The position numbers and the translations under genes were made by a program. Shown here piece after piece: positions 51,773 through 60,486 of a stretch of DNA of 64,000 nt (position 1 is the stretch's first letter; every line of letters begins with the position of its first letter). Source of the stretch: Oceanospirillaceae bacterium (GTDB lineage Bacteria > Pseudomonadota > Gammaproteobacteria > Pseudomonadales > Balneatricaceae); contig DPHB01000001.1 in assembly GCA_003521845.1 (NCBI GenBank), forward strand, positions 145,692 to 209,691, in the 5' to 3' direction. The notes under the pieces are model-generated. The model made no database searches. It saw nothing but the letters and a program-made list of their open reading frames with translations, and had not been told where the DNA came from.

Positions 51773-53092
51773 TTATGTTGCCGAACGCAAGGCCTCTGCT
51801 GGATCCAAATGGGCCGCAGCGCGGGCTGGAAAGTAGGCCGCTAGCATGGTCATCAGCAATATCAAACCGGCGCTGATGGCGATGCCGGAAACGCTAAGCA
51901 CCATCGGCAAATGATTGGCCACGGTAAACAAGCGTGCAGGACCCCTCTCTCCAGGGATGGTGATGGCTTCAATGGCAAAGCTGCCGCCAATGGCAAGAAC
52001 CAAGCCTACCACTATGCCCATGATGGCCAAGATTAGGGCCTCGTAGAGGAATAAACGGAACACGTTGCCCGCTTGGGCACCCATGGCCCGCATGTTGCCA
52101 ATTTCGGCTACACGTTCGAGCAACACCATGCGATAACTATTGGAGATACCCACCAAGGTGATGATCAGCATTACCGCAAAGATCAGCTTTGCTACCAAGT
52201 CTAGGCCGTTCACCATGGACATGACGTTTTGGGTGACATCATCTAGATTTGTCACTTCAAAGCGTGTGTCTTGCCATGGGTCTTCAATGAAAGCTCGGCC
52301 ACCCTGCATCATCATGCGCATGGGACCAAATACGTTGTCATCTTCTTCTGGTTTGGTGCTGGCTAGCTTGCTGACGGACTGCTCCAGTTCCTTGGTGGCT
52401 TTATGCATGTCTGCCATGTCTTTTAAAACGATGTTGACACGCTGAAAGTTATCGGCAGGAATGTTAAGCATTTCATTCATGGTGCTTAGGTTGGTGTAAC
52501 CGTTAGAGCGGCCAAAGCCACTTTGGTTGGCAAATAGCGCCACCACGGTCCATTCCATCAGGTTTTGCTGGCCACTCATGGTCTCGCCCTTGACCATCAC
52601 CGAACCATTCAGACGCACATTGAGTTTTTGCGCTATATTCATTGGTAGGGCTACAGTGCGCGGGGCAGACAATTGCTCTAAGCTGCCGCGCATAACCCGT
52701 ACACGGTTAAACAACTGGGTTTCGTTTTCCAGTTCAATGCCTTGAATGGAGAGCCGGTCCGTAGAACTATTGTTAACCAGTTGTAGGCGTGAAGATGAGC
52801 GGCGCTTAACTTCTGTTACGGGCATGGATAAGCTGGCGATGGCTTGATCAACGATGTCACTGCGGTTAATGAGGCTGTTGCTGTATCCGCGCTGGGATAC
52901 TACTTCACCGGTCATATACACATGGCCACCCAAGGCCGAGCTGAAATTGGTTTTTACCGCCGTGCCCATGGCCCCAGTGAGGGTGTTGAGCAAAGTGATG
53001 GCTAACATGCCAAAAGCAATGGCACCAGCGAGTAAAAAGCTACGTTTCTTCTGACGGAAAACGTTGCGATAGGCTAATTTAAACCAGGTCAT
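51773..53092 (-). CDS. FtsX/MacB-type permease, module 2 (second)
   Basis: Inner-membrane protein of 439 residues: N-terminal helix (about 18-42), periplasmic domain (about 45-310), three C-terminal helices starting near 305, 345 and 395 (NGLDLVAKLIFAVMLIITLVGISNSYRMVLLERVAEIGNMRAMGAQ is the FtsX core). The C-terminal ARAAAHLDPAEALRSA is the usual end. Residues 249-257 read EEDDNVFGP, an acidic run ending in Val-Phe-Gly that recurs in the partner permease and in the barrel of this module. Confidence 0.88.
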   Translation of the reverse strand: MTWFKLAYRNVFRQKKRSFLLAGAIAFGMLAITLLNTLTGAMGTAVKTNFSSALGGHVYMTGEVVSQRGYSNSLINRSDIVDQAIASLSMPVTEVKRRSSSRLQLVNNSSTDRLSIQGIELENETQLFNRVRVMRGSLEQLSAPRTVALPMNIAQKLNVRLNGSVMVKGETMSGQQNLMEWTVVALFANQSGFGRSNGYTNLSTMNEMLNIPADNFQRVNIVLKDMADMHKATKELEQSVSKLASTKPEEDDNVFGPMRMMMQGGRAFIEDPWQDTRFEVTNLDDVTQNVMSMVNGLDLVAKLIFAVMLIITLVGISNSYRMVLLERVAEIGNMRAMGAQAGNVFRLFLYEALILAIMGIVVGLVLAIGGSFAIEAITIPGERGPARLFTVANHLPMVLSVSGIAISAGLILLMTMLAAYFPARAAAHLDPAEALRSAT

Positions 53093-53102
53093 AATGTTCT
53101 CC

Positions 53103-54650
53103 TTAACCTTGCATGGCTTTAACGGGGCTAACTTTCAGGGCGATAGCCAAAGGGTAAAGGCTAGCTAGTAGCGCTGCTACCACCATCATGGCAAGGGCGT
53201 TAACAATGGCCATAGCCGAAAGTGACGGGTAGAGGGCTTCGCCGCCAAATACCAAGTTAAAGAAGCTATTACTTGGCTCTATACCGGTTACGGCAAGTAT
53301 GCCCACCACAATGGCACCGGCAATGATGCCTGCTATGCCTGCCGCTAATGCTAATACTAGAGTCTCCAACAGAATAAGCTTGCGTATAAAGCCTTTTTGC
53401 CCGCCAAGGGCACGCATGGTGCCAATTTCCACCATGCGTTCCGTTACCGAAATTACTAAGGTGTTCATGATGATAATGATGGCTACGATAGCAATCAGCA
53501 CCATAAAGCCGTTCAGCACTAGGGCAATATTGTTGGCCATGGAGGCAATCATACCGGCGGCTTGCTCCCAATCTCCTGATTTCCAAATTAGGTCCCGTTG
53601 TTTAAACCAAGAAGCTAACTGTTGCTGTGCTTGGACGCTATCTACACGTGGCTTGAGTTTCACTACCACAAAGTTATATTGACGGGTGGCCGTGGCTTGC
53701 TGTGGTTTATTGCTGGCTAGACTGGCTATTAAATCGGCCTCTAGGTCGCTGCTATCTACCAATCTTTCCTCTGCTTCGCCAAATAAATCACTGCCGCCAA
53801 AAAGGTCTTCCTCTGAATCGGCGGCAATCAACTCTTGTTCGGCGGCGGATAGTTGGCTGGCTTCACTGGTGTCAATGTGCAAACCTAACAGGCTTTGGCT
53901 GGTGTGAATATCTACTAGGCTCATAAAGCCTAACTGGGGTGCCGATGTGGTTTTGAAAGCGAACACACCGCTGATGTTGACTGGGCGTATTACTGTGCCG
54001 ACGTCGCTAGTTACGGTGAGTTGGATCTCTTCGCCTACTTTTATGGTGCGTCCTAGACTTGCTTCGAAACGTTTAGCAACTTCGGTGTTAATGGCTATGG
54101 CGTTATCGCCTGCTTGCCACATAGCACCTTTTTGCCATTGCAGATGTTGGCTAAAGCCCATGTCTTGCCAAGCTGCAACATCTACCCCCCAAAACATACT
54201 CATAGATTCGGCGCCTTCGCCGTTTTCTAAGTTAGCACGGCCAATGGTTTGTGGGGATAAGCTTTCGATGATGTCCAGTTCAGCTAAGGCTTGCCAGTTT
54301 TGTTCCATATTGGGCATGGCATTGTCGGCACTGCCACCGAAACCACCAAAGATACTGGTGTTGTCTTCTTCATCTTTGGGAGGGTTTTTGGCGGCTCTTT
54401 CACGTGCCCTTTCCGGCATGTTGGCGAGCTTCTGTTGGAATTCTAGCTGGGCTTTGGCAACGGGGTCCGTATAGATAAACAAGTCGCCACTGTATTGTTC
54501 GGTAAAACTGGTACGCATCTTATAGGACAGGCTGTCCATGACTGAGTTGCCCGCTACCAATAGCATCACCCCAAAGGCCATCAATGCGCCAACGATGATG
54601 CTCTTGCTGCGATGCTGCAGCAGGTTGCGTAAGGCAAGTTTCATCAACAT
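53103..54650 (-). CDS. FtsX/MacB-type permease, module 2 (first), with acidic LFG insertions
   Basis: Inner-membrane protein of 515 residues, about 100 longer than the module 1 permeases. Plan: helix at 18-35, large periplasmic domain (40-395), three helices near 400-430, 445-475 and 485-505. The extra length is partly two low-complexity acidic inserts: residues 93-106 DEEDNTSIFGGFGG and 278-295 DSEEDLFGGSDLFGEAEE. Start chosen at 54650 (MLMKLALRNLL) with GGAG 9 bases upstream; the longer frame to 54701 lies inside the ATPase gene and adds no helix. Gap of 4 bp to the ATPase stop. Confidence 0.88.
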   Translation of the reverse strand: MLMKLALRNLLQHRSKSIIVGALMAFGVMLLVAGNSVMDSLSYKMRTSFTEQYSGDLFIYTDPVAKAQLEFQQKLANMPERARERAAKNPPKDEEDNTSIFGGFGGSADNAMPNMEQNWQALAELDIIESLSPQTIGRANLENGEGAESMSMFWGVDVAAWQDMGFSQHLQWQKGAMWQAGDNAIAINTEVAKRFEASLGRTIKVGEEIQLTVTSDVGTVIRPVNISGVFAFKTTSAPQLGFMSLVDIHTSQSLLGLHIDTSEASQLSAAEQELIAADSEEDLFGGSDLFGEAEERLVDSSDLEADLIASLASNKPQQATATRQYNFVVVKLKPRVDSVQAQQQLASWFKQRDLIWKSGDWEQAAGMIASMANNIALVLNGFMVLIAIVAIIIIMNTLVISVTERMVEIGTMRALGGQKGFIRKLILLETLVLALAAGIAGIIAGAIVVGILAVTGIEPSNSFFNLVFGGEALYPSLSAMAIVNALAMMVVAALLASLYPLAIALKVSPVKAMQG

Positions 54651-54654
54651 AGCA

Positions 54655-55416
54655 CTAGGCTCCGGCTGGTTTGGCTGCGGGGTCATTGACTCTATAATCA
54701 TCCTCTTCTCTCACCCTATAATCGTCTTCGACGATGCCATCGCGGATTTTTACTACGTGATCGGCAACCTTGAGCACTTCTGGGTCATGGGTAGAGAAGA
54801 TAAAGGTGGTGCCCAAGGTCTGGTTCATTTCCCGCATAAGCTGAATGATTTGTTCACCGGTCACAGAATCAAGGTTGGCTGTGGGCTCGTCAGCTAGCAC
54901 GATGGTGGGCTTGGTGGCTAGGGCTCGGGCGATGGCTACGCGTTGGCGCTGGCCACCGGAAAGGGCGGACGGGCGACGTTGGGCGTATTCTTCTAGGCCT
55001 ACCTGTTTTATTAGGTAGTTTATCCAGTCACGCTTTTCTGTTTCGCTCCAAGATTTGTACGGATCATCTTTGCCATCTCCCAACAACAGTGGGAATTCGA
55101 TGTTCTCATACACACTCAGCACAGGGATGAGGTTAAAGTTCTGAAATATAAAGCCAAGGGTGCGATGGCGTAATTGGGTGATGTCGTGGTCACTAAGGCT
55201 GGAGGTTTTGATACCTTGAATAACCACCTCACCATCACTGGCGGTGTCGATGCAGCCAATCATGTTGAGGATAGTGGATTTACCAGAACCCGATGGCCCA
55301 CTAATGGTGACAAAATCACCTTCTTCAACTTCAAATGACACCCCCTGTAGAGCATGCACCAAGGTTTTGCCCAAGGGGTAGTTCTTATGAACTTGTTGAA
55401 ATTCTATTAATGGCAT
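54655..55416 (-). CDS. LolD/MacB-type ABC transporter ATPase, module 2
   Basis: ATPase of 253 residues: Walker A GPSGSGKST at 40-48, signature LSGGQRQR at 152-159, Walker B TIVLADEP at 171-178, switch His in STHDPEVL. It is paralogous to the module 1 ATPase. The C-terminus carries a charged tail with a doubled element (DDYRVREE then DDYRVNDPA), not usual for LolD. First gene of the minus-strand operon, divergent from the LolA-like gene across 170 bp. Confidence 0.93.
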   Translation of the reverse strand: MPLIEFQQVHKNYPLGKTLVHALQGVSFEVEEGDFVTISGPSGSGKSTILNMIGCIDTASDGEVVIQGIKTSSLSDHDITQLRHRTLGFIFQNFNLIPVLSVYENIEFPLLLGDGKDDPYKSWSETEKRDWINYLIKQVGLEEYAQRRPSALSGGQRQRVAIARALATKPTIVLADEPTANLDSVTGEQIIQLMREMNQTLGTTFIFSTHDPEVLKVADHVVKIRDGIVEDDYRVREEDDYRVNDPAAKPAGA

Positions 55417-55586
55417 GGTGATCTCCAGCTAGCACGAATTATATCTTTTTAAGTATGACAAATAGGTGTATTGTTTTGGAATACAAGAAATCGTCAAACT
55501 GTGTAAATGTTGTGTAAATAGGCTACTTTTTGCCTAATAAAGCGGTAAATTAGCTGCAGTTAGATTTTATTAGTAAGAGGTGATGT

Positions 55587-56339
55587 ATGCGTTTTTTTAA
55601 GCTGGGTATGCAGTTTGTTATAGCCACATCGGTCATGTTGTCTGCCTTGGTGCAGGCTGACGGTGTGCAAATTTTGAAAAATATCGACACCAATACCAAT
55701 CGCTTAGACACGGATATTTCCATGGTAGCTACCATGATCAAAGAAGACGTCGAAGAGGGTACCGATAAGCGCGTGGTGCGCATGTTTCGTCGTGACTACG
55801 AAGATAAGTTTTTGATGTTGTTTCAAGAGCCAAGTTACAAATCAGGCCAAGGCTACCTACGGGTCGAAGACACCTTATGGTTTTATGATCCAGAAAGTCG
55901 CAAGTTTTCCATTCGTTCCATGAAAGACCGCTTTGATAACTCCAATGCCCGTAACTCCGATTTCCGCCGCTCGGCCTTGTATGAAGATTATGATGTTGTG
56001 AGCCAAACGGAAGGGAAGCTAGGTAAGTTCCCCGTATATATTTTGGAACTACAAGCCAAGCACGATGAAGTGACCTACCCCAAACAGATTGTACATGTGT
56101 TGAAAAAGCCCAATTTGTTGTTAAAAGCCCAAAACTACAGCGTTAGTGATCAGCTATTGCGTACCGCCTATTGGCCTGCTTACACCAAGTCTGGTGGCAT
56201 CTATATTGCCAAAAAGCGTATCTTTGTGGATGAAGTCATCAAGGGCAATAAGACGACCTTTAGCTTTGACAAAATCAGCACCACCAAGATGGCTGACAGT
56301 ACCTTTACCAAAGCCTACGTAGAACGCGTGAACCGATAA
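55587..56339 (+). CDS. LolA-like outer membrane lipoprotein-sorting protein, module 2
   Basis: Exported protein of 250 residues (signal peptide to about residue 24, ending VQA). Half-barrel pattern: ISMVATMIKEDVEEGTDKRVVRMFRRDYEDKFLMLFQEPSYKSGQGYLRVEDTLWFYDPESRKFSIRSMKDRF, then a second half with RIFVDEVIKGNKTTFSF. Compared with the module 1 protein it is richer in Arg and Lys along the first strands. Strong ribosome site AAGAGGTG. It is followed after 15 bp by the barrel gene, the same pairing of types as in module 1. Confidence 0.85.
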   Translation: MRFFKLGMQFVIATSVMLSALVQADGVQILKNIDTNTNRLDTDISMVATMIKEDVEEGTDKRVVRMFRRDYEDKFLMLFQEPSYKSGQGYLRVEDTLWFYDPESRKFSIRSMKDRFDNSNARNSDFRRSALYEDYDVVSQTEGKLGKFPVYILELQAKHDEVTYPKQIVHVLKKPNLLLKAQNYSVSDQLLRTAYWPAYTKSGGIYIAKKRIFVDEVIKGNKTTFSFDKISTTKMADSTFTKAYVERVNR

Positions 56340-56354
56340 CGGAGCCCCAAGACA

Positions 56355-57560
56355 ATGAATAAACAGCATTATATTGTCGCTGCCCTAGCTGTCACCTTAT
56401 CATCTGGTGTAGTGGCTAATGACAATGGTGTAGACGAAGACAGCCTCTTTGGTAGTGATGAGGCTAGCGAAGAACTGATGTTTGGCAGCGAAGACGATGA
56501 AGGTGATCTGTTTGCTGACGGCCTATTGAGTGAATCCGAAGGTGAGGAAATAGACCTATCGGTTGAGTTTCTACAGGGCGAAGAAGCTTATGCTTTAAAT
56601 GGAGACTTCACTCTAGCAGGTACCACCACACGAAACGATTATCTAGCAACGGGTAAAACCACCAGTGATGTTATTAACGCTTCTGGCACTGTCACCATGG
56701 ATGCACGCCCGTCGGCCAGTCTGCGAGCCTTGGTGAAAGCCGATTACAGTGTTGATCAAGATACCTCTGATACCAGTTTACGGGAAGCCTTTGTCGATTG
56801 GACCATCGGCGAATCATGGTACACCCGCACGGGCAAGCAGGTGATGCATTGGGGTGTGGGCTATTTTTACAGCCCAGCTGACCTTATCAATAGCGATAGT
56901 ATAGACGCCGCAGACCCAGAAGCTGATCGCAAAGGCACTGAGGCTGTTAAGTTGCATTACCCAACAGGTAACGACAACTACTATGCCTATCTTGTGCCAC
57001 AAACGGGGTCTAGTAACAACGCCGTGGGTTTGAAAGGTGAATGGCTGATAGACCAAAACGAACTAACTATGGCTACGGTGAGTCGGCCTAGTGGCCACAA
57101 TAGCCTAGCTATGACCTATTATGTGCCAAGTAGTGAAGTGGATTTTTTTGCTGAATACGTGATGCATCAAGGCCTAGTAAGCAGTTTACATAACTCAAGT
57201 GATTGGGTATCTCAGGCGACCCTTGGTGCCAGTTATGCGTTTTCTGAAGATGACGACTACGCCATTTCCATGCGTGCCCAGTATTACGATGATGGCGTGG
57301 CAGAAAATCAGTACACCGCCGTTAATCTACGTTGGGCTAGCATATATCAATCTGACTACACCTTGAGCCTTACAAGCCTAAACAACACCACGGATGATTC
57401 GACCTTAAACAAAGCTTCCTTGAGCTATCGTTATAGCGATGACGTTAAAGCCACCTTTACTTACAGTAACGCCGATGGTGATATTGGTGATGAGTATAGC
57501 CGCGCCGGTGCTGGTGATAGTGTGAGTTTGAAGGTGACCTTTTGGCAGCGGGAGTATTAG
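56355..57560 (+). CDS. Outer-membrane beta-barrel protein of module 2 with acidic N-terminal extension
   Basis: Exported protein of 401 residues. Signal peptide 1-21 (ending VVA). Residues 22-70 are a disordered acidic segment with VDEDSLFGSDEAS, then EELMFGSEDDEGDLFADG, a repeated acidic + Leu/Met-Phe-Gly pattern. From about 80 on, alternating amphipathic strands (for example WYTRTGKQVMHWGVGYFYSPADLINSD) with DUF1302/porin look, ending in aromatic residues (FWQREY). It likely sits in the outer membrane with the extension in the periplasm. The extension's motif recurs in both permeases of the module. Confidence 0.77.
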   Translation: MNKQHYIVAALAVTLSSGVVANDNGVDEDSLFGSDEASEELMFGSEDDEGDLFADGLLSESEGEEIDLSVEFLQGEEAYALNGDFTLAGTTTRNDYLATGKTTSDVINASGTVTMDARPSASLRALVKADYSVDQDTSDTSLREAFVDWTIGESWYTRTGKQVMHWGVGYFYSPADLINSDSIDAADPEADRKGTEAVKLHYPTGNDNYYAYLVPQTGSSNNAVGLKGEWLIDQNELTMATVSRPSGHNSLAMTYYVPSSEVDFFAEYVMHQGLVSSLHNSSDWVSQATLGASYAFSEDDDYAISMRAQYYDDGVAENQYTAVNLRWASIYQSDYTLSLTSLNNTTDDSTLNKASLSYRYSDDVKATFTYSNADGDIGDEYSRAGAGDSVSLKVTFWQREY

Positions 57561-57573
57561 TTAAATACACACC

Positions 57574-57599
57574 GTAGGTCGGACTGAAGTCCGACCTAC
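57574..57599. repeat. GTAGGTCGGACTGAAGTCC palindrome
   Basis: Perfect 26-bp palindrome (GTAGGTCGGACT-GA-AGTCCGACCTAC type) 14 bp after the barrel gene stop, followed by a partial repeat (ATCCGACCTA). Same family as 46511-46623 and 50487-50551; may serve as transcript end. Confidence 0.85.
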
Positions 57600-57746
57600 A
57601 ATCCGACCTAGGGTGTATTCTTTAGCTAACTCAGTTGCTCATAGGGCATGCCCACATACTAACAAAGGGGCGTGATTTAAGGTTTGTTTAAACGCTCAGA
57701 ATTGACCTTGATTAGAGTTTCGGTGCCCTCAGTGGCATTTACGGCT

Positions 57747-59192
57747 TTATATGGTCTCAAAGAGTCCACGTAAACCGCCTACCAAGTGTGGAAAATCTTG
57801 TTCTTGTACACCAGAAAAGCCCATTAGAAGGCCTTGTTGAGGTGCTTTAGGCTGAGACTCGTTATTGAGGAAGTGACTTGATAAGGCCTGGGTATTGATG
57901 CCCATTTTACGTGCTTTATCGGCAAGTAAAACATCGTCAAAGGGCTGTTTTGCTAAAGCCACTAGATGAGTGCCCGAGTGAGGAACGATAGGCGTTAACC
58001 AAGTACCTAATTCTCGTTCAATAAGTGGTACCAGTAGGTCACGTTTTTGACGGTACAATTTACTCATTTTGCGCATATGGTGAGTAAAATGGCGATCCGC
58101 TAAGAAGCTACTGAGAGCCGGTTGAATGTGTAGTGAAGCCATGCCACCAAGCTGCGCTTGGATATCCATAAACGCATCACTGAGACTAGCTGGGACCACC
58201 ATGTAACTAAGGCGAAAGTTCTGAAACATGAGTTTGGAAAAGCTACCCATTAGGATAGTGCGTTGGCTCAAGTCCATGTTGTAGAGCAGAGGCGGTGGTA
58301 AACCCTCGTAGGTAAATTCACTGTCAAAATCATCATCGATCAGCCAGCAACCGGTATCAGCACTGAAATTTAACCATTCATGGCGTCTAGGGCCACTCAT
58401 GGTGATTCCCAAGGGGTATTGTCGGCTAGCGGTCAGCAAGGCGAACTTAGGTTTGCTGCCTGCTGATGTCGGCAGCTCTGGTGGTATAGCGCCAGCTTCA
58501 TCCACTTCGATAAATTGACTGTTGAGGCCTAAGGATTGAATAACGCGCTGTTGTATTCGATAGCCAGGGTTCTCTAGTAGTACCGTATCACCGGGTTGCG
58601 TAAGCAGCCTGCTCAATAAGGTTAAGCTATCTCGTTGTCCGGCGGTGATAATAATTTGTTGCGGCTGGCAGTCCATACCGCGCATGCTTTTAAGGTAGCG
58701 GGAAATTTGTTGGCGTAAGGGCCAATAACCACCATTATGTTGGTCGTGCAATAACTCTGCCGATGGATTACGCCAAGCCTTGGCTAAGCAGCGTGCCCAT
58801 AAGGGGAAAGGAAAGTTATCAGCATCGGGTCCTGCGTTAAAACCTAAGGGGGTATCTTTGTAGGAGCTGCTTGGCGAACTTATTAAATTGGTAATGACTG
58901 GCGCAGACGTAGGTAAAGGGCGTATTTGCTCGGCCACAAAAATACCAGAGCTAGGACGTGAAACCAGATAACCTTCGGCGAGAAGTTGTTCGTAAGCACT
59001 TAAAGTAGTGGTACGCGAAACTTGCAGAGCGCCAGCGAGGTTTCTGCTAGAGGGTAGGCGTTCATTGCTAGCTAGCTGCCCAGATATGACTAATTGACGC
59101 AACTGATCCAATAACTGCTTGTATAAAGGCGTCGCGCTAGCTTGATCTATCACGAGGTTAATGACACCCAAAGCACTGCTTTTTGTCGACAT
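57747..59192 (-). CDS. MocR-family regulator, PdxR-like
   Basis: Regulator of 481 residues fusing a GntR winged helix (about 15-85; LPSSRNLAGALQVSRTTTLSAYEQLLAEGYLVSRPSSGIFV) to a class I aminotransferase-like domain (about 110-480). The PLP lysine is seen near 316 in GSFSKLMFQNFRLSYM. PdxR members activate or repress vitamin B6 genes in response to PLP. It is divergent from pdxJ across 163 bp, the strongest support for the PdxR role. The intervening DNA contains a mirrored pair of AAACTGGT sites. Confidence 0.85.
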   Translation of the reverse strand: MSTKSSALGVINLVIDQASATPLYKQLLDQLRQLVISGQLASNERLPSSRNLAGALQVSRTTTLSAYEQLLAEGYLVSRPSSGIFVAEQIRPLPTSAPVITNLISSPSSSYKDTPLGFNAGPDADNFPFPLWARCLAKAWRNPSAELLHDQHNGGYWPLRQQISRYLKSMRGMDCQPQQIIITAGQRDSLTLLSRLLTQPGDTVLLENPGYRIQQRVIQSLGLNSQFIEVDEAGAIPPELPTSAGSKPKFALLTASRQYPLGITMSGPRRHEWLNFSADTGCWLIDDDFDSEFTYEGLPPPLLYNMDLSQRTILMGSFSKLMFQNFRLSYMVVPASLSDAFMDIQAQLGGMASLHIQPALSSFLADRHFTHHMRKMSKLYRQKRDLLVPLIERELGTWLTPIVPHSGTHLVALAKQPFDDVLLADKARKMGINTQALSSHFLNNESQPKAPQQGLLMGFSGVQEQDFPHLVGGLRGLFETI

Positions 59193-59199
59193 AGTTTTG

Positions 59200-59253
59200 T
59201 AAACTGGTTATTTAAGAATAAAAATAAAATGTATCCTGAGCATTACCAGTTTA
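59200..59253. promoter_or_regulatory. Candidate PdxR sites between regulator and pdxJ
   Basis: TAAACTGGT at 59200-59208 and ACCAGTTTA at 59245-59253 form a long inverted repeat with centres 45 bp apart, about four helical turns. Each extends to AAACTGGTWA on its own strand. Position between divergent genes makes them likely dimer sites. Confidence 0.5.
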
Positions 59254-59355
59254 GCTCAATGGGATTTGTTTGTAACTTGGTTTCACAACTACATAGCTTG
59301 CAGTAGAATAGGCTCCCTTAGCGTCTTCTATGCTTTTAAAATAACGGACTTATTC

Positions 59356-60096
59356 ATGACCCTACTGAGTGTAAACCTGAACAAAATTGCTTTGCTACGT
59401 AATTCTCGTGGTCGAGATTTCCCTAATGTTTGCGACTTTGCGCGTAAGAATATTGATTTGGGTGTGCGTGGTATTACTGTGCATCCACGTCAGGATGAGC
59501 GTCATATTACCAATCAAGATGCCTATGATTTAGGTGCCTTGTGCCAGCCCTTAGAAGGCATTGAATACAATATTGAAGGCTTCCCCTCTGAGCACTTTCT
59601 TAATATGGTGGAAGAGATAAAGCCAGATCAGTGCACCCTAGTGCCCGATGCGCCAGGCCAGTTAACCTCTGACCATGGCTGGGATATGCACACTCAGTTT
59701 GAGCAGGTAGATGCCGTATGCAAACGTCTCAACGCCATGGGCGTACGTAGCGCTATCTTCCTAGACCCAGATGTCGAGCAGGTTGAGCTAGCTGCTAAGT
59801 CTGCAGCTCAGCGTATTGAGCTGTATACGGAAAAATTTGCTTCTACTTGGAACACGCCGCAGCAAGAAGCCGTATTAGCACGCTATGCCGCTGCCGCCAA
59901 GCGCGCTCAAGAGTTAGGTTTAGGTGTTAACGCTGGACATGATCTAGATAGCCAGAACCTAGCAGATTTCTTAACCATTCCTAATGTTTTGGAAGTTTCC
60001 ATAGGTCATGTACTGACTATCGAATGCATCGAACGCGGCATGGTATCGGTAATCGGTGATTACCTAGACATCTGCGCCAGCAACCCTGACGCTTAG
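59356..60096 (+). CDS. pdxJ: Pyridoxine 5'-phosphate synthase
   Basis: TIM-barrel enzyme of 246 residues joining 1-deoxyxylulose 5-phosphate and 3-amino-1-hydroxyacetone phosphate to pyridoxine 5'-phosphate. Family motifs: MTLLSVNLNKIALLRNSRG at the start, GVRGITVHPRQDERHI, YNIEGFPS, CTLVPDAPGQLTSDHGWD, GLGVNAGHDLD (phosphate loop) and VLEVSIGHVL. Start at 59356; the 30-residue in-frame extension to 59266 is rejected. The usual recO-pdxJ-acpS context is absent. A divergent MocR gene suggests feedback regulation by PLP. Convergent with a small membrane gene, 5 bp apart. Confidence 0.95.
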   Translation: MTLLSVNLNKIALLRNSRGRDFPNVCDFARKNIDLGVRGITVHPRQDERHITNQDAYDLGALCQPLEGIEYNIEGFPSEHFLNMVEEIKPDQCTLVPDAPGQLTSDHGWDMHTQFEQVDAVCKRLNAMGVRSAIFLDPDVEQVELAAKSAAQRIELYTEKFASTWNTPQQEAVLARYAAAAKRAQELGLGVNAGHDLDSQNLADFLTIPNVLEVSIGHVLTIECIERGMVSVIGDYLDICASNPDA

Positions 60097-60101
60097 CATT
60101 G

Positions 60102-60350
60102 CTACATAGCCATACCTATTAGCATGCCACCGAGGGCAATAATGTGAATAAGCATTATTGCTCGATCATTCCACATCACACCCACAACAAACCAGCCCAC
60201 TAAGCCTACCAAAAACAGATATTGATTAAGTGGTGTAAAGTTAAACGCCGTAGCTGTATAGCCGATGATTTGCACAATAGAAGCGAACCATTTTAGCAAC
60301 CAAGTTTTGCGGCCTGTATCAGGCATCATGTTAAGTAATAATTGAGTCAT
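60102..60350 (-). CDS. Small membrane protein, possibly DUF6552
   Basis: Protein of 82 residues with three hydrophobic helices (about 18-36, 42-60 and 64-82). The loop VGVMWNDRAIMLIHIIALGGM is the most conserved-looking part and resembles the DUF6552 small membrane family; that match is from memory and uncertain. AGGAGA lies 7 bases before the ATG. Ends 5 bp from pdxJ, convergent. Confidence 0.65.
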   Translation of the reverse strand: MTQLLLNMMPDTGRKTWLLKWFASIVQIIGYTATAFNFTPLNQYLFLVGLVGWFVVGVMWNDRAIMLIHIIALGGMLIGMAM

Positions 60351-60486
60351 TGTAATCTCCTGTTTGTAGTGAAATGACGTCGAACTGATGGCTTCATTTT
60401 GCTATGACACTAGTTCATTGACTAATCATTAATACTCCCTGTAAGCTGTCGAAAAACTACAGTCTAACTTCGAAGTGAGAGTCATG

